From positions 1-64,000 of the forward strand of contig JAYPAN010000005.1 in the NCBI GenBank assembly GCA_038123715.1: a DNA stretch of 64,000 nt, read 5' to 3'. Shown here one piece after another: positions 1-8,029 of the stretch. Each line of letters opens with the position of its first letter. Positions within the stretch are counted from its first letter, which is position 1. Both the position numbers and the translations under genes were made by a program. The stretch comes from JAYPAN01 sp038123715. Lineage in GTDB: Bacteria; Pseudomonadota; Alphaproteobacteria; RS24. The notes under the pieces are model-generated. The model saw nothing but the letters and a program-made list of their open reading frames with translations. It ran no database searches and was not told the DNA's origin.

Positions 1-71
1 TATAAGGGCTTGCCAGCTTGCGCTTCTATTTTTTTTGGCGAAAGCAGCGCTGAATAGCGCACGCCAAAAGC

Positions 72-100
72 GGAAGGAAGGCGCAAAACGCCTCCCTTCC
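72..100 (-). terminator. Possible terminator after the 107-748 gene
   Basis: Inverted repeat of 12-base arms (72-83 and 89-100) around a 5-base loop, just past the stop codon of the minus-strand gene at 107-748. On the minus strand one position is a G-U pair, so the stem is continuous. The following U-tract is poor (only a short TTTT), so Rho-independent function is plausible but not certain. Confidence 0.5.
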
Positions 101-106
101 TATTGA

Positions 107-748
107 TTACGCGCCGATGATAATCGGGCTGTCCATGATGATTTGGGCAATCAAATCAGCTGACGGATTTTCCGCTGCTTTTTCAAAAAAAGCCTCCTGC
201 TCGGCGCGACCCGCTTCAAGCGCTTCGCCCATGGCCGCCATATCCGGATAGGACAGATTATAGCCATAGCAGCCAGTATAGCGCCCGCCAATGATTTGCA
301 TGACCCGCACCGCCGAAGCGCCATGCTTCATGTGCATATCGCGGGCAATCGACATGCCAGCCATTAAATCGGACAGCCGACCGGGATGGGCCCGCCACAT
401 GCTGGTGAAAATTGTGCCTTCCGACAATTGCGGCGCATCATCATAGCCGTCCAATACTTGTGCAAGGAAACTGTCAACCGACGTGACCGCCGCGCTATTG
501 CCCAGCCCCATATAGACTTCCGCCCAGCGCGGCGTGGCCCGCAGGCGCCTCATGGACGCCCCGTAATCGGCCATGTCCTGATACAGCGCATTGATGAAAA
601 CCTCGGCGCTCGCCGCACCGGCTTGCGAGACTTTAACCCCCACGGCAATGCCGGTTTCCGCCATGCAGGCGGCGACATCGGCCATATGTTTGGTAAATTC
701 GTCGGCATGTCCCGGCGTGGCCGAGAATACATTGGATGATAGAAGCAT
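107..748 (-). CDS. Hypothetical protein, tandem ferredoxin-like (ABM-type) repeats
   Basis: I do not recognise a named family. The protein is 213 residues, has no signal peptide or membrane segment, and reads as two similar halves. Each half has a Pro-Gly pair after the first strand, a long helix, a Val-rich strand, then a Tyr-x-Asp-Met-Ala segment (about residues 60 and 165) followed by a helix ending in Leu-x-Ala or Glu-Ala-Gly-Arg-Ala. That alternation resembles a duplicated dimeric alpha-beta barrel domain; this is inference. The start at 748 is chosen because AGGAGGGG sits five bases upstream; the frame stays open further upstream but without coding signs. It follows ilvC on the same strand, beyond a strong terminator, so it probably has its own promoter. 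Confidence 0.75.
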   Translation of the reverse strand: MLLSSNVFSATPGHADEFTKHMADVAACMAETGIAVGVKVSQAGAASAEVFINALYQDMADYGASMRRLRATPRWAEVYMGLGNSAAVTSVDSFLAQVLDGYDDAPQLSEGTIFTSMWRAHPGRLSDLMAGMSIARDMHMKHGASAVRVMQIIGGRYTGCYGYNLSYPDMAAMGEALEAGRAEQEAFFEKAAENPSADLIAQIIMDSPIIIGA

Positions 749-824
749 TTTCCCCTCCTGCTTATGGTTCGACAATGTCATCCAACAATAAACGCCGCTG
801 CCCGACACCCCAAAAATCTTGGCG

Positions 825-856
825 AAAAAAACCCCGCCGGCTAGAGACCAGCGGGG
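825..856 (-). terminator. Rho-independent terminator of the ilv operon
   Basis: On the minus strand a 9-base-pair GC-rich stem (arms 848-856 and 832-840, one G-U pair) with a 7-base loop is followed directly by seven U (825-831). It lies 25 bases past the ilvC stop codon, a textbook intrinsic terminator. Confidence 0.9.
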
Positions 857-881
857 CATGATTGGTGCGGTTTGGCGGCGG

Positions 882-1892
882 CTAGTTTTTCGCCTGGTCA
901 ACCAGCTTATTGGAGGCAATCCAAGGCATTTTACCGCGCAGCTCCGCGCCGACTTTTTCAATCGGATGAGCGTCTGAGGCGGCGCGCATTTGCTTGATTT
1001 CTTCCTGCCCGCCCTGCATCCAGCGATCGGTGAATTTGCCGCTTTGAATGTCCTCAAGAATCCGCTTCATTTCCGCCTTGGTCTCGGAAGTCACAACGCG
1101 CGGGCCGGAGACATATTCCCCAAACTCCGCCGTGTTGGAAATCGAGTAATTCATATTGGCAATGCCGCCTTCATAAATCAGGTCAACAATCAGCTTGACC
1201 TCGTGCAGGCACTCAAAATAGGCCATTTCCGGCGGATAACCGGCCTCGGTCAGCGTCTCGTAGCCAGCCTTGATAAGCTCAACCAGACCGCCGCACAAAA
1301 CTGCCTGCTCGCCGAAAAGGTCGGTTTCGCACTCATCGCGGAAAGTGGTTTCGATAATGCCGGAACGACCACCGCCCAGCCCGCAAGCATAAGACAGCGC
1401 CAAATCGCGCGCATTGCCGGAAGCGTCTTGTGCCACTGCCACCAGACATGGCACACCGCCGCCTTTCAGATATTCCCCGCGCACCGTATGGCCGGGGCCT
1501 TTCGGGGCAACCATGGCAACATCCATATCAGCGCGCGGCTGGATAAGGCCGAAATGCACGGCCAGCCCATGCGCGAACAGCAATGTCGCGCCGTCGCGCA
1601 AATTGCCCGCAATTTGCTCATTATAAATGTCTTTTTGCAATTCATCGGGCGTCAAAATCATCACCACATCGGCCCAAGCCGCCGCATCGGCAATCGACTT
1701 GACCTCCAGCCCCTCGCCCTGCGCCTTGGCGACAGAGGATGAGTCCGGCCGCAGACCGACGCAAATCTCGCTCACGCCGCTGTCACGCAGGTTCAGCACA
1801 TGGGCGTGACCCTGGCTACCATAGCCAATCACGGCCACTTTCTTGCTCTTAATCAGTTCGCTGTCCGCATCGCGGTCATAAAGCATTTCCAT
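882..1892 (-). CDS. ilvC: Ketol-acid reductoisomerase (NADP+)
   Basis: Catalyses the second step of valine, leucine and isoleucine synthesis: isomerisation and NADPH reduction of acetolactate or acetohydroxybutyrate. The protein is 336 residues, the usual class I length. The N-terminal Rossmann motif GYGSQGHA lies near residue 23, and the knotted C-terminal domain carries the acidic metal-binding segments DLFGEQAVLCGG and ECLHE. The start is the ATG at 1892, seven bases after AAGGAG; an upstream in-frame TTG has almost no spacing to that site. It is the last gene of ilvB-ilvN-ilvC, 45 bases after ilvN, and is followed by a strong terminator. Confidence 0.97.
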   Translation of the reverse strand: MEMLYDRDADSELIKSKKVAVIGYGSQGHAHVLNLRDSGVSEICVGLRPDSSSVAKAQGEGLEVKSIADAAAWADVVMILTPDELQKDIYNEQIAGNLRDGATLLFAHGLAVHFGLIQPRADMDVAMVAPKGPGHTVRGEYLKGGGVPCLVAVAQDASGNARDLALSYACGLGGGRSGIIETTFRDECETDLFGEQAVLCGGLVELIKAGYETLTEAGYPPEMAYFECLHEVKLIVDLIYEGGIANMNYSISNTAEFGEYVSGPRVVTSETKAEMKRILEDIQSGKFTDRWMQGGQEEIKQMRAASDAHPIEKVGAELRGKMPWIASNKLVDQAKN

Positions 1893-1937
1893 CTTCAAGC
1901 TCCTTGCTTTGTTTAATCCAGCATCAATGCCAATTGG

Positions 1938-2450
1938 CTACATAGCTTCCGGCCCGCGGGCAATCGCCGCCACGCCGGTGCGCGACACTTCCTTCAGTCC
2001 CAATGGGGTCATCAGGCCGATAAAAGCATCAATTTTGTCAGGCCGTCCGGTCAGTTCAAACACGAAACTTTCCGGCGTTGCATCCACCACACGGGCACGA
2101 AAGGCTTCCGACATACGCAAAGCCTCGACCCGCGCCTCACCCTTGCCTGCCACTTTCACTAGCGCCAGCTCGCGCTCAACGCTTTGCGTATCAACCGTCA
2201 AATCAGTAACGCGATGCACCGGCACAAGCCGGCCAAGCTGCGCCTTGATTTGTTCAATCACCATAGGCGTGCCGGTGGTGACAATGGTGATGCGCGAGGT
2301 ACGCGCGCCTTCATCCACTTCGGCGACGGTCAGGCTGTCAATGTTATAGCCGCGACCGGAAAACAGGCCAATCACGCGCGCCAGAACACCCGCCTCATTA
2401 TCTACGAGGACGGATATTGTGTGGGTTTCAATTTCCGTTGACCCGGTCAT
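1938..2450 (-). CDS. ilvN: Acetolactate synthase small (regulatory) subunit
   Basis: Regulatory partner of IlvB; it activates the catalytic subunit and in this family confers feedback inhibition by valine. At 170 residues it is a normal IlvH/IlvN-type subunit: an N-terminal ACT domain (about residues 10-85, with the effector-site segment NEAGVLARVIGLFSGRGYNI) and a C-terminal ACT-like domain ending in the typical GVAAIARG. It lies 96 bases downstream of ilvB and 45 bases upstream of ilvC, all on one strand, so co-transcription is likely. Confidence 0.96.
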   Translation of the reverse strand: MTGSTEIETHTISVLVDNEAGVLARVIGLFSGRGYNIDSLTVAEVDEGARTSRITIVTTGTPMVIEQIKAQLGRLVPVHRVTDLTVDTQSVERELALVKVAGKGEARVEALRMSEAFRARVVDATPESFVFELTGRPDKIDAFIGLMTPLGLKEVSRTGVAAIARGPEAM

Positions 2451-2546
2451 ATGTCACACCTTTCCAGCTTTCCTGCTGCCGCCCATTCAGGCTGTCGCGT
2501 CTATAGCGCACTCACGGCGCGGAGGAAAGCCCTGTCATTCAATCGG

Positions 2547-4304
2547 CTAGACCAGCGCCTTGCCAGCGTCGGAGACTTCCACATCAAGACCGGTATCATC
2601 GGCCAGCAACATGTCATTATGCGCCGCGCCGGACGGTATCATCGGGAAGCAGTTTTCTTCCTTGGTGACAACGCAGTCGAAAATAACCGGCCCATCCGTG
2701 GCGACCATGCGTTTAATCGCATCATCCAACTCGCCGGGCGTTTGCGCGCGGATGCCGGTTGCGCCATAGGCTTCGGCCAGTTTGACGAAATCGGGCAGCG
2801 CCTCGGAATAGGAGCTGGAATAACGCCCGCCATGCAGTAATTCCTGCCATTGGCGCACCATGCCCATATATTCATTATTGAGGATAAAAATCTTCACCGG
2901 CAGGCGATATTGCACAGCCGTGGAGATTTCCTGCATGGTCATCAGCACCGACGCCTCGCCGGCAATATCTATGACCAGCGCGTCCGGATGCGCGACCTGC
3001 ACACCAACAGCCGCCGGTATGCCATAGCCCATTGTGCCGAGCCCGCCCGATGTCATCCAGCGATTAGGGTCTTCAAAGCGATAATATTGCGCCGCCCACA
3101 TTTGATGCTGGCCGACTTCCGTGGTGATGTATGTGTTTGCGCCTTTGGTCAGCTCATAAAGCCGTTCAACTGCATATTGCGGTTTAATCGCCTTGGTGTC
3201 GGGCTGATAGGCCAGACAATCACGCCCGCGCCATTCCTCAATCTGATCCCACCAATCATCCAGCGCCTTTTTGTCAGGCGTCAAGGCGCGCGATTTCCAG
3301 ACGCGCAGCATATCTTCCAGCACATGCGCGCAATCGCCGATAATCGGCACATCAACAATGACGTTTTTGTTTATCGATGACGGGTCAATATCAACGTGAA
3401 TTTTTGTCGAGTTGGGCGAAAACCCGTCCAGATTGCCGGTGATGCGGTCGTCAAAACGCGCGCCGATATTTATCATCACATCGCAACCATGCATGGCAAG
3501 ATTGGCCTCATAAGTGCCATGCATGCCGAGCATGCCGAGCCATTGCCGGTCGGCGGAAGGATAGCTGCCCAGCCCCATCAGCGTGGAAGTTATCGGATAG
3601 CCGGTCAACTGCACAAATTCGCGCAAAAGCTGGCTGGCTTGCGGGCCGGAATTAATCACCCCGCCACCTGTGTAAAACACCGGGCGCTTGGCATTGGCAA
3701 TCAGCTCAATGGCGGTGTTAATCGCATCCATATCGCCCTTGACCTGCGGCTGATAGGTTTTATGGCGCATTTCCGTCGGCTTGACATATTTACCTTCGGC
3801 AAATTGCAAATCCTTGGGAATATCAACAACCACCGGGCCGGGTCGCCCGGTTGTGGCAACATGAAACGCTTCATGCAGTATGCGCGCCAAATCATCGGTC
3901 GATTGCACAAGATAATTATGCTTGGTGCAGGGGCGGGTAATGCCAACTGTATCAGCTTCCTGAAACGCATCATTGCCAATCAGATGGGTGGCGACCTGGC
4001 CGGTAATGCAGACCATAGGGATAGAGTCCATCAACGCATCGGTCAGACCGGTCACCGCATTGGTCGCGCCGGGGCCGGAAGTGACCAGCACAACACCGCA
4101 TTTGCCGGTTGAACGGGCATAGCCCTCAGCGGCATGGGTCGCGCCCTGCTCATGGCGCACAAGAATATGCTCAACCGCATCTTGCTGGAAAATCTCGTCA
4201 TAAATCGGCAATACGGCGCCGCCGGGATAGCCGAATATATGCTCAACACCCTGATCCTTCAGCGCTTGCAAGACAATTTGCGCGCCTGTCAGCCTCTCGC
4301 TCAT
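2547..4304 (-). CDS. ilvB: Acetolactate synthase large (catalytic) subunit
   Basis: ThDP- and FAD-dependent enzyme that condenses pyruvate with pyruvate or 2-ketobutyrate, the first common step of branched-chain amino acid synthesis. It has 585 residues and the full three-domain layout: PYR domain with FGYPGGAVLP and the catalytic Glu in RHEQGA (about residue 55), a central FAD domain, and a C-terminal ThDP domain. In the ThDP-binding motif the usual GDG/GDA is read as GEA. The ATG at 4304 is preferred over an adjacent upstream GTG because GAGGA lies seven bases before it. The 103-base upstream interval holds a promoter candidate and a perfect hairpin. Confidence 0.96.
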   Translation of the reverse strand: MSERLTGAQIVLQALKDQGVEHIFGYPGGAVLPIYDEIFQQDAVEHILVRHEQGATHAAEGYARSTGKCGVVLVTSGPGATNAVTGLTDALMDSIPMVCITGQVATHLIGNDAFQEADTVGITRPCTKHNYLVQSTDDLARILHEAFHVATTGRPGPVVVDIPKDLQFAEGKYVKPTEMRHKTYQPQVKGDMDAINTAIELIANAKRPVFYTGGGVINSGPQASQLLREFVQLTGYPITSTLMGLGSYPSADRQWLGMLGMHGTYEANLAMHGCDVMINIGARFDDRITGNLDGFSPNSTKIHVDIDPSSINKNVIVDVPIIGDCAHVLEDMLRVWKSRALTPDKKALDDWWDQIEEWRGRDCLAYQPDTKAIKPQYAVERLYELTKGANTYITTEVGQHQMWAAQYYRFEDPNRWMTSGGLGTMGYGIPAAVGVQVAHPDALVIDIAGEASVLMTMQEISTAVQYRLPVKIFILNNEYMGMVRQWQELLHGGRYSSSYSEALPDFVKLAEAYGATGIRAQTPGELDDAIKRMVATDGPVIFDCVVTKEENCFPMIPSGAAHNDMLLADDTGLDVEVSDAGKALV

Positions 4305-4326
4305 CACATTTTCCTCATCCTATCGT

Positions 4327-4346
4327 GTCGTTTATCGCTAAACGAC
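4327..4346 (-). promoter_or_regulatory. Perfect 8-bp hairpin in the ilvB leader
   Basis: GTCGTTTA and TAAACGAC form a perfect 8-base-pair inverted repeat around a four-base loop (GCGA on the minus strand, a GNRA-type tetraloop). It sits about 20 bases before the ilvB start and is not followed by a U-tract, so it is not a terminator. It could be an operator dyad or an mRNA leader structure. Confidence 0.5.
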
Positions 4347-4391
4347 CGTTATTGCATAGAAATAGCCGGTGCAAAGCCCGGCCACGGCAGA

Positions 4392-4419
4392 TAAATAGCA
4401 CAGTATATTACTCTGTCAA
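4392..4419 (-). promoter_or_regulatory. Candidate sigma-70 promoter for ilvBNC
   Basis: On the minus strand a perfect -35 TTGACA (complement of 4414-4419) is followed after 16 bases by the AT-rich TATTTA (complement of 4392-4397), a weak -10. The -35 overlaps the end of miaA. It would give a leader of about 80 bases that contains the hairpin at 4327-4346. Only the -35 is strong evidence. Confidence 0.4.
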
Positions 4420-5355
4420 CCCAATTTTTGAAATAAATGAAAAGATTTTATCGAAATTATGTTCAAAATCTTTCTCACTTAACACATGCCAGTCAGCCAT
4501 GCGATGCCGAAACCAAGTCATTTGCCGCTTGGCATAGCGGCGGGTTTGCCGCTGGGCTTGCGCCAAGGCGGTTTCAAGGGAAAGTTCACCGGCCTGCCAG
4601 GCGGCGATTTCGGCCAGCCCCAATGCTTTCATGGCTGGCATATCCGGCGCTATGGCGCGCGCCATAAAGGCGGCGACTTCCGCCCCCGCACCGGCTTCCA
4701 GCATGGTCTCAAAGCGCCGGTCGCAGCGCGCATAAAGCCAGTCACGCGCGGGCATGAGCAGGATTTTAACAGCCGCCGGAGCAGGCGCGATGGCTGGCTC
4801 ATTTTGCCAATCGCTTAAGGGGCGACCGGTAAATACAACCACTTCCAGCCCGCGCAAAATGCGCTGCGTGTCATTTTCGTGGATGCGCGCGGCCAGAATC
4901 GGGTCAGCCTGCGCCAATTCCTTATGCAGGGCGGCATGACCCGCGCTTTCCAACCGGGCGCGCAAATCATCCCGCACCATATCAGGAATATCGGGAATAT
5001 CAGCCAGCCCATGCGTCAGGCTGTGAAAATAAAGACCCGTGCCGCCGACCAGAATTGGCAAAGCCTGTTCGGCCTGCGCTTGCGCCATTGCCTGCAATGC
5101 CTGTTGTTGCCATTGGCCGACACTATAGGCAAGGTCGGGGGCGATATGGCCGTATAAATGATGCGGGCAAAGCGCTTCATCTTCGGCCGGCGGGCGCGCT
5201 GTCAAAACCCGCAAGCCCTCATAAACTTGCATGGAATCGGCATTGATGATGTGGCCGTTCAGCCTTTGCGCCAAGGCCAGCGCCAGTGCTGACTTGCCGC
5301 TGGCGGTCGGCCCCGCTATATAGACAGGCGGCGATGGGGAGGCTGCGTGCTTCAT
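4408..5355 (-). CDS. miaA: tRNA dimethylallyltransferase
   Basis: Transfers a dimethylallyl group to N6 of A37 in tRNAs reading UNN codons, the first step toward ms2i6A. At 315 residues it is of normal length. The N-terminal P-loop GPTASGKS (about residue 15) binds the pyrophosphate donor, followed by the conserved DSMQVY segment and VGGTGLYF (about residue 105); the C-terminal part has the usual QTRRYAKRQ-TWFR motif. It is transcribed divergently from serB with only 28 bases between the start codons, so the two promoters must overlap or lie inside the neighbouring gene. ilvB follows on the same strand. Confidence 0.97.
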   Translation of the reverse strand: MKHAASPSPPVYIAGPTASGKSALALALAQRLNGHIINADSMQVYEGLRVLTARPPAEDEALCPHHLYGHIAPDLAYSVGQWQQQALQAMAQAQAEQALPILVGGTGLYFHSLTHGLADIPDIPDMVRDDLRARLESAGHAALHKELAQADPILAARIHENDTQRILRGLEVVVFTGRPLSDWQNEPAIAPAPAAVKILLMPARDWLYARCDRRFETMLEAGAGAEVAAFMARAIAPDMPAMKALGLAEIAAWQAGELSLETALAQAQRQTRRYAKRQMTWFRHRMADWHVLSEKDFEHNFDKIFSFISKIGLTE

Positions 5356-5383
5356 AACCCATCTTTCTATAGGGTATCATGCC

Positions 5384-6253
5384 ATGACAAAAGCCTTTCT
5401 CGTGCTGACCTCGCCGCCCGGCCATGCAACGCTTTGCGATGCCGTGCTGGCGAAACTGGCCGATACTGTGCCGGCCCTGCCCACCGCGCAGGCTTTGGTG
5501 GCGCATGAAGCGGTTGAATTCGCCCTTGCCGAACCTGCTGATATCGCCGAAAAAACCGCCGCCGCGCTTGCCGGTCTGCCGGTTGATGTCAATCTTGTTC
5601 CGGCTGAAAACCGACGCAAAGCCCTGCTGGTGGCCGATTTGGAATCGACCATTATCGAACAGGAATGTCTTGATGAACTGGCCGTCAATATCGGGCGACA
5701 AGCGGAAATGGAAGATATTACGGCGCGCGCCATGCGTGGCGAACTGGATTTTGAACCGGCTTTGCGCGAACGTGTTGCCATGCTCACCGGTCTACCGGAG
5801 GCTGATTTACAGCGCCTTTATGATGAGGTGATTACGCTGATGCCCGGCGCTGAGACGCTGTTGGCCAGTCTTAAAAAGGCCGGACTGACCTGCGGGCTGG
5901 TTTCCGGCGGCTTTACCTTTTTTGCCGGTCGCATTGCCGAACGACTGAATTTCGACCGGTTTCGCGCCAATCACCTACTGCTCGAAAAGGGTGCGGTGAC
6001 GGGCAAAGTGGCCGAGCCGATATTGGGGCGGGCGGCAAAAGCGGAAATCATGGCCGAATGGTGCGCCGAGCTTGGTCTTCAGGTTGAAAATGTGCTGGCT
6101 GTGGGTGACGGGTCAAATGATTTGGCCATGTTGCAGGCCGCCGGAATGGGCGTCGCCTTTCGCGCCAAGCCGCTGGTCGCCGAAGCGGCGCGCTATCGCA
6201 TTGACCATGGTGATTTGACCGCCCTTTTGCATTTGCAGGGCATTGCCGTTTAA
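5384..6253 (+). CDS. serB: Phosphoserine phosphatase
   Basis: HAD-superfamily enzyme releasing serine from O-phosphoserine, the last step of serine synthesis. It has 289 residues: an N-terminal regulatory-like region (about 1-75) and a C-terminal HAD core. Motif I reads DLESTI with the nucleophile Asp at residue 85; the second acidic position (87), Asp in most HAD phosphatases, is Glu. Motif II is VSGGFT and motif IV is GDGSNDLAM. The order miaA/serB divergent, followed by convergent degP, is common in alphaproteobacteria. The Asp-to-Glu change is conservative, so activity is still likely. Confidence 0.94.
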   Translation: MTKAFLVLTSPPGHATLCDAVLAKLADTVPALPTAQALVAHEAVEFALAEPADIAEKTAAALAGLPVDVNLVPAENRRKALLVADLESTIIEQECLDELAVNIGRQAEMEDITARAMRGELDFEPALRERVAMLTGLPEADLQRLYDEVITLMPGAETLLASLKKAGLTCGLVSGGFTFFAGRIAERLNFDRFRANHLLLEKGAVTGKVAEPILGRAAKAEIMAEWCAELGLQVENVLAVGDGSNDLAMLQAAGMGVAFRAKPLVAEAARYRIDHGDLTALLHLQGIAV

Positions 6254-6269
6254 CAGGCTTAATTCGCGC

Positions 6270-7784
6270 TTACTTCAAGCGCAACGCGACAAAGCGGATT
6301 GTGTCGCGCGAATTCAACAAAATCAGCGATGATTTGCGCCCTTCTGCCTTGGCCTTTTTCAGCGCGGCGACCGCTTCAGCGACATTGGTAACTTGCTGCT
6401 GGTCAATCTCGGAAATCAAATCACCGCGCCTTATGCCGCTGTCCACCGCCGGGGCGTCACCATCAACCGACACAACAAGCGCCCCTTGGGCGTCTTTCAA
6501 AATGCCAAACTCGGCGCGGCTGTCGGGCGTCAGATTACGCAAGACAAGCCCCATAATCTCGGTCTCATCGCCTTTGACTTCAGGCTGGGAGTCCACCGGC
6601 TTGCTGCTGGCCAATTGCGGCTCATCCAGCCTGCCGGTGACGATTTTCAGCGTTTTGCGACTGCCGCGCCGCAACACTTCGACCAGAACCGGTTTGTCAA
6701 TATCGGTTTCGGCAACAATTCGCGGTAAGTCGCGCATATTCGGCACGGGCTTGCCGTCAAAGCGGGTAATCACATCACCGCGCAATATGCCGCCTCGTTC
6801 GGCCGGACCGCCGGGCGAGACTTCGGAGACCAGCGCCCCGCCAGCATCGTCAAGACCAAGGCTTTCCGCCAGCTCATCAGTGACTGATTGTATCCGCACA
6901 CCTAACCAGCCGCGCCGCGTTTCGCCATATTGGCGCAATTGGCTGACCACGGTTTTGGTGAGATTGGAGGGAATGGAAAAACCGATACCGACCGACCCGC
7001 CGGACGGGGAAATAATGGCCGAATTCACGCCAATCACCTCGCCTTGCATGTTAAACAGCGGGCCGCCGGAATTGCCTCGGTTAATCGCCGCATCGGTCTG
7101 GATAAAACTGTCATAAGGGCCGGCATTGATGTCGCGGTTAATAGCGGAAATAATGCCCGCCGACAGTGAGCCACCAAGCCCGAACGGATTGCCAATGGCA
7201 ATCACCCAATCACCGACCCGCGCTTTTTCGGAATCACCCAGCCGCACGTAAGGCAGCGCGCGTGGCGCGTCTATTTTCAGCACGGCCAAATCTGTTTTCG
7301 GATCGCGACCCAGAATCTCGGCGTCATATTTGCTGCCATCAGAAAAATTGACCGTGATTTTATCGGCCTCCTCAATGACATGATTATTGGTGATGATAAT
7401 GCCATCCGGATCAATCACAAAGCCCGACCCCAATGACGATACTTTGCGCTGGCGCGGCTGCGGCTGCGGCGTAGGTGGCGAAGGCTGGCCGGGGCGGTTG
7501 CGGAAAAACTCCTCGAAAAAATCATTGAATGGCCCGCTTGGGCCGGTTGAGCGACGCTCAACCGTCTGGCTGGTGGAGATATTGACAACGGCGGGCATCA
7601 GCTTTTCGGCCAAATCGGCAAAACCGCGACCGGCCTGACGCGCCTCGGCCATGCTTGGTGCAAGCGACACCAGCATCAGCGCCACCATAAACGACAAGAC
7701 TGCGCCGCGCAGCTTCAACCCCGCCCGCTGTTCTGTCTCGGCTTTTTGCATTTTCTTTGAAACCTGTGCCACGCTCATTGTCAT
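6270..7784 (-). CDS. degP: Periplasmic Do/DegP-family serine protease
   Basis: Envelope quality-control protease and chaperone that degrades misfolded periplasmic proteins. It has 504 residues. A hydrophobic signal segment ending MAEA (about 28-48) is followed by a Pro-rich LA-loop region. The trypsin-like domain has the triad His135 (NNHVIE), Asp165 (TDLAVL) and Ser239 (GNSGGP), and two PDZ domains follow. The start at 7784 has GAGGA seven bases upstream. It is the last gene of hflK-hflC-DUF2065-degP, ten bases after DUF2065, so it probably shares their candidate heat-shock promoter. Whether it is functionally DegP, DegQ or DegS cannot be fixed from sequence alone; two PDZ domains argue against DegS. 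Confidence 0.94.
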   Translation of the reverse strand: MTMSVAQVSKKMQKAETEQRAGLKLRGAVLSFMVALMLVSLAPSMAEARQAGRGFADLAEKLMPAVVNISTSQTVERRSTGPSGPFNDFFEEFFRNRPGQPSPPTPQPQPRQRKVSSLGSGFVIDPDGIIITNNHVIEEADKITVNFSDGSKYDAEILGRDPKTDLAVLKIDAPRALPYVRLGDSEKARVGDWVIAIGNPFGLGGSLSAGIISAINRDINAGPYDSFIQTDAAINRGNSGGPLFNMQGEVIGVNSAIISPSGGSVGIGFSIPSNLTKTVVSQLRQYGETRRGWLGVRIQSVTDELAESLGLDDAGGALVSEVSPGGPAERGGILRGDVITRFDGKPVPNMRDLPRIVAETDIDKPVLVEVLRRGSRKTLKIVTGRLDEPQLASSKPVDSQPEVKGDETEIMGLVLRNLTPDSRAEFGILKDAQGALVVSVDGDAPAVDSGIRRGDLISEIDQQQVTNVAEAVAALKKAKAEGRKSSLILLNSRDTIRFVALRLK

Positions 7785-7794
7785 CTGCCTGTCC

Positions 7795-7980
7795 TCACAT
7801 AATTATCCAGACCAATCCGACACCCGCCACCAGAGCCAGCAACCCGCCAAACCGCAATTGGGCATCGGATATTGTTTCAAGCTGTTGCAACATACGCCGC
7901 AAAAATGACGGAAAAAGGGCATAGAGGCTGCCCTCAATCACAAGAACGAGACCGATACCGAGGAGCAGCTTGGTCAACAT
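7795..7980 (-). CDS. DUF2065 (YjeT-like) small membrane protein
   Basis: A 61-residue protein with two hydrophobic segments (about 3-20 and 43-60), matching the DUF2065/YjeT pattern, including the RFGGLLALVAGVGLVWI end. The start at 7980 is chosen for the strong GAGAGGG seven bases upstream and the immediate hydrophobic N-terminus. It lies between hflC and degP; its E. coli relative yjeT also follows hflKC, which supports the family call. Function is unknown; membership of the HflKC group is inference from context. Confidence 0.85.
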   Translation of the reverse strand: MLTKLLLGIGLVLVIEGSLYALFPSFLRRMLQQLETISDAQLRFGGLLALVAGVGLVWIIM

Positions 7981-8029
7981 GGGCTTACCCTCTCCACACC
8001 AGCCAATAGGGACGGATGGCAAATCAGGC

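Noticed and set aside
4305..4407. Attenuator with leader peptide before ilvB
   Set aside because: No short frame rich in Leu, Ile or Val codons and no terminator hairpin with U-tract is visible.
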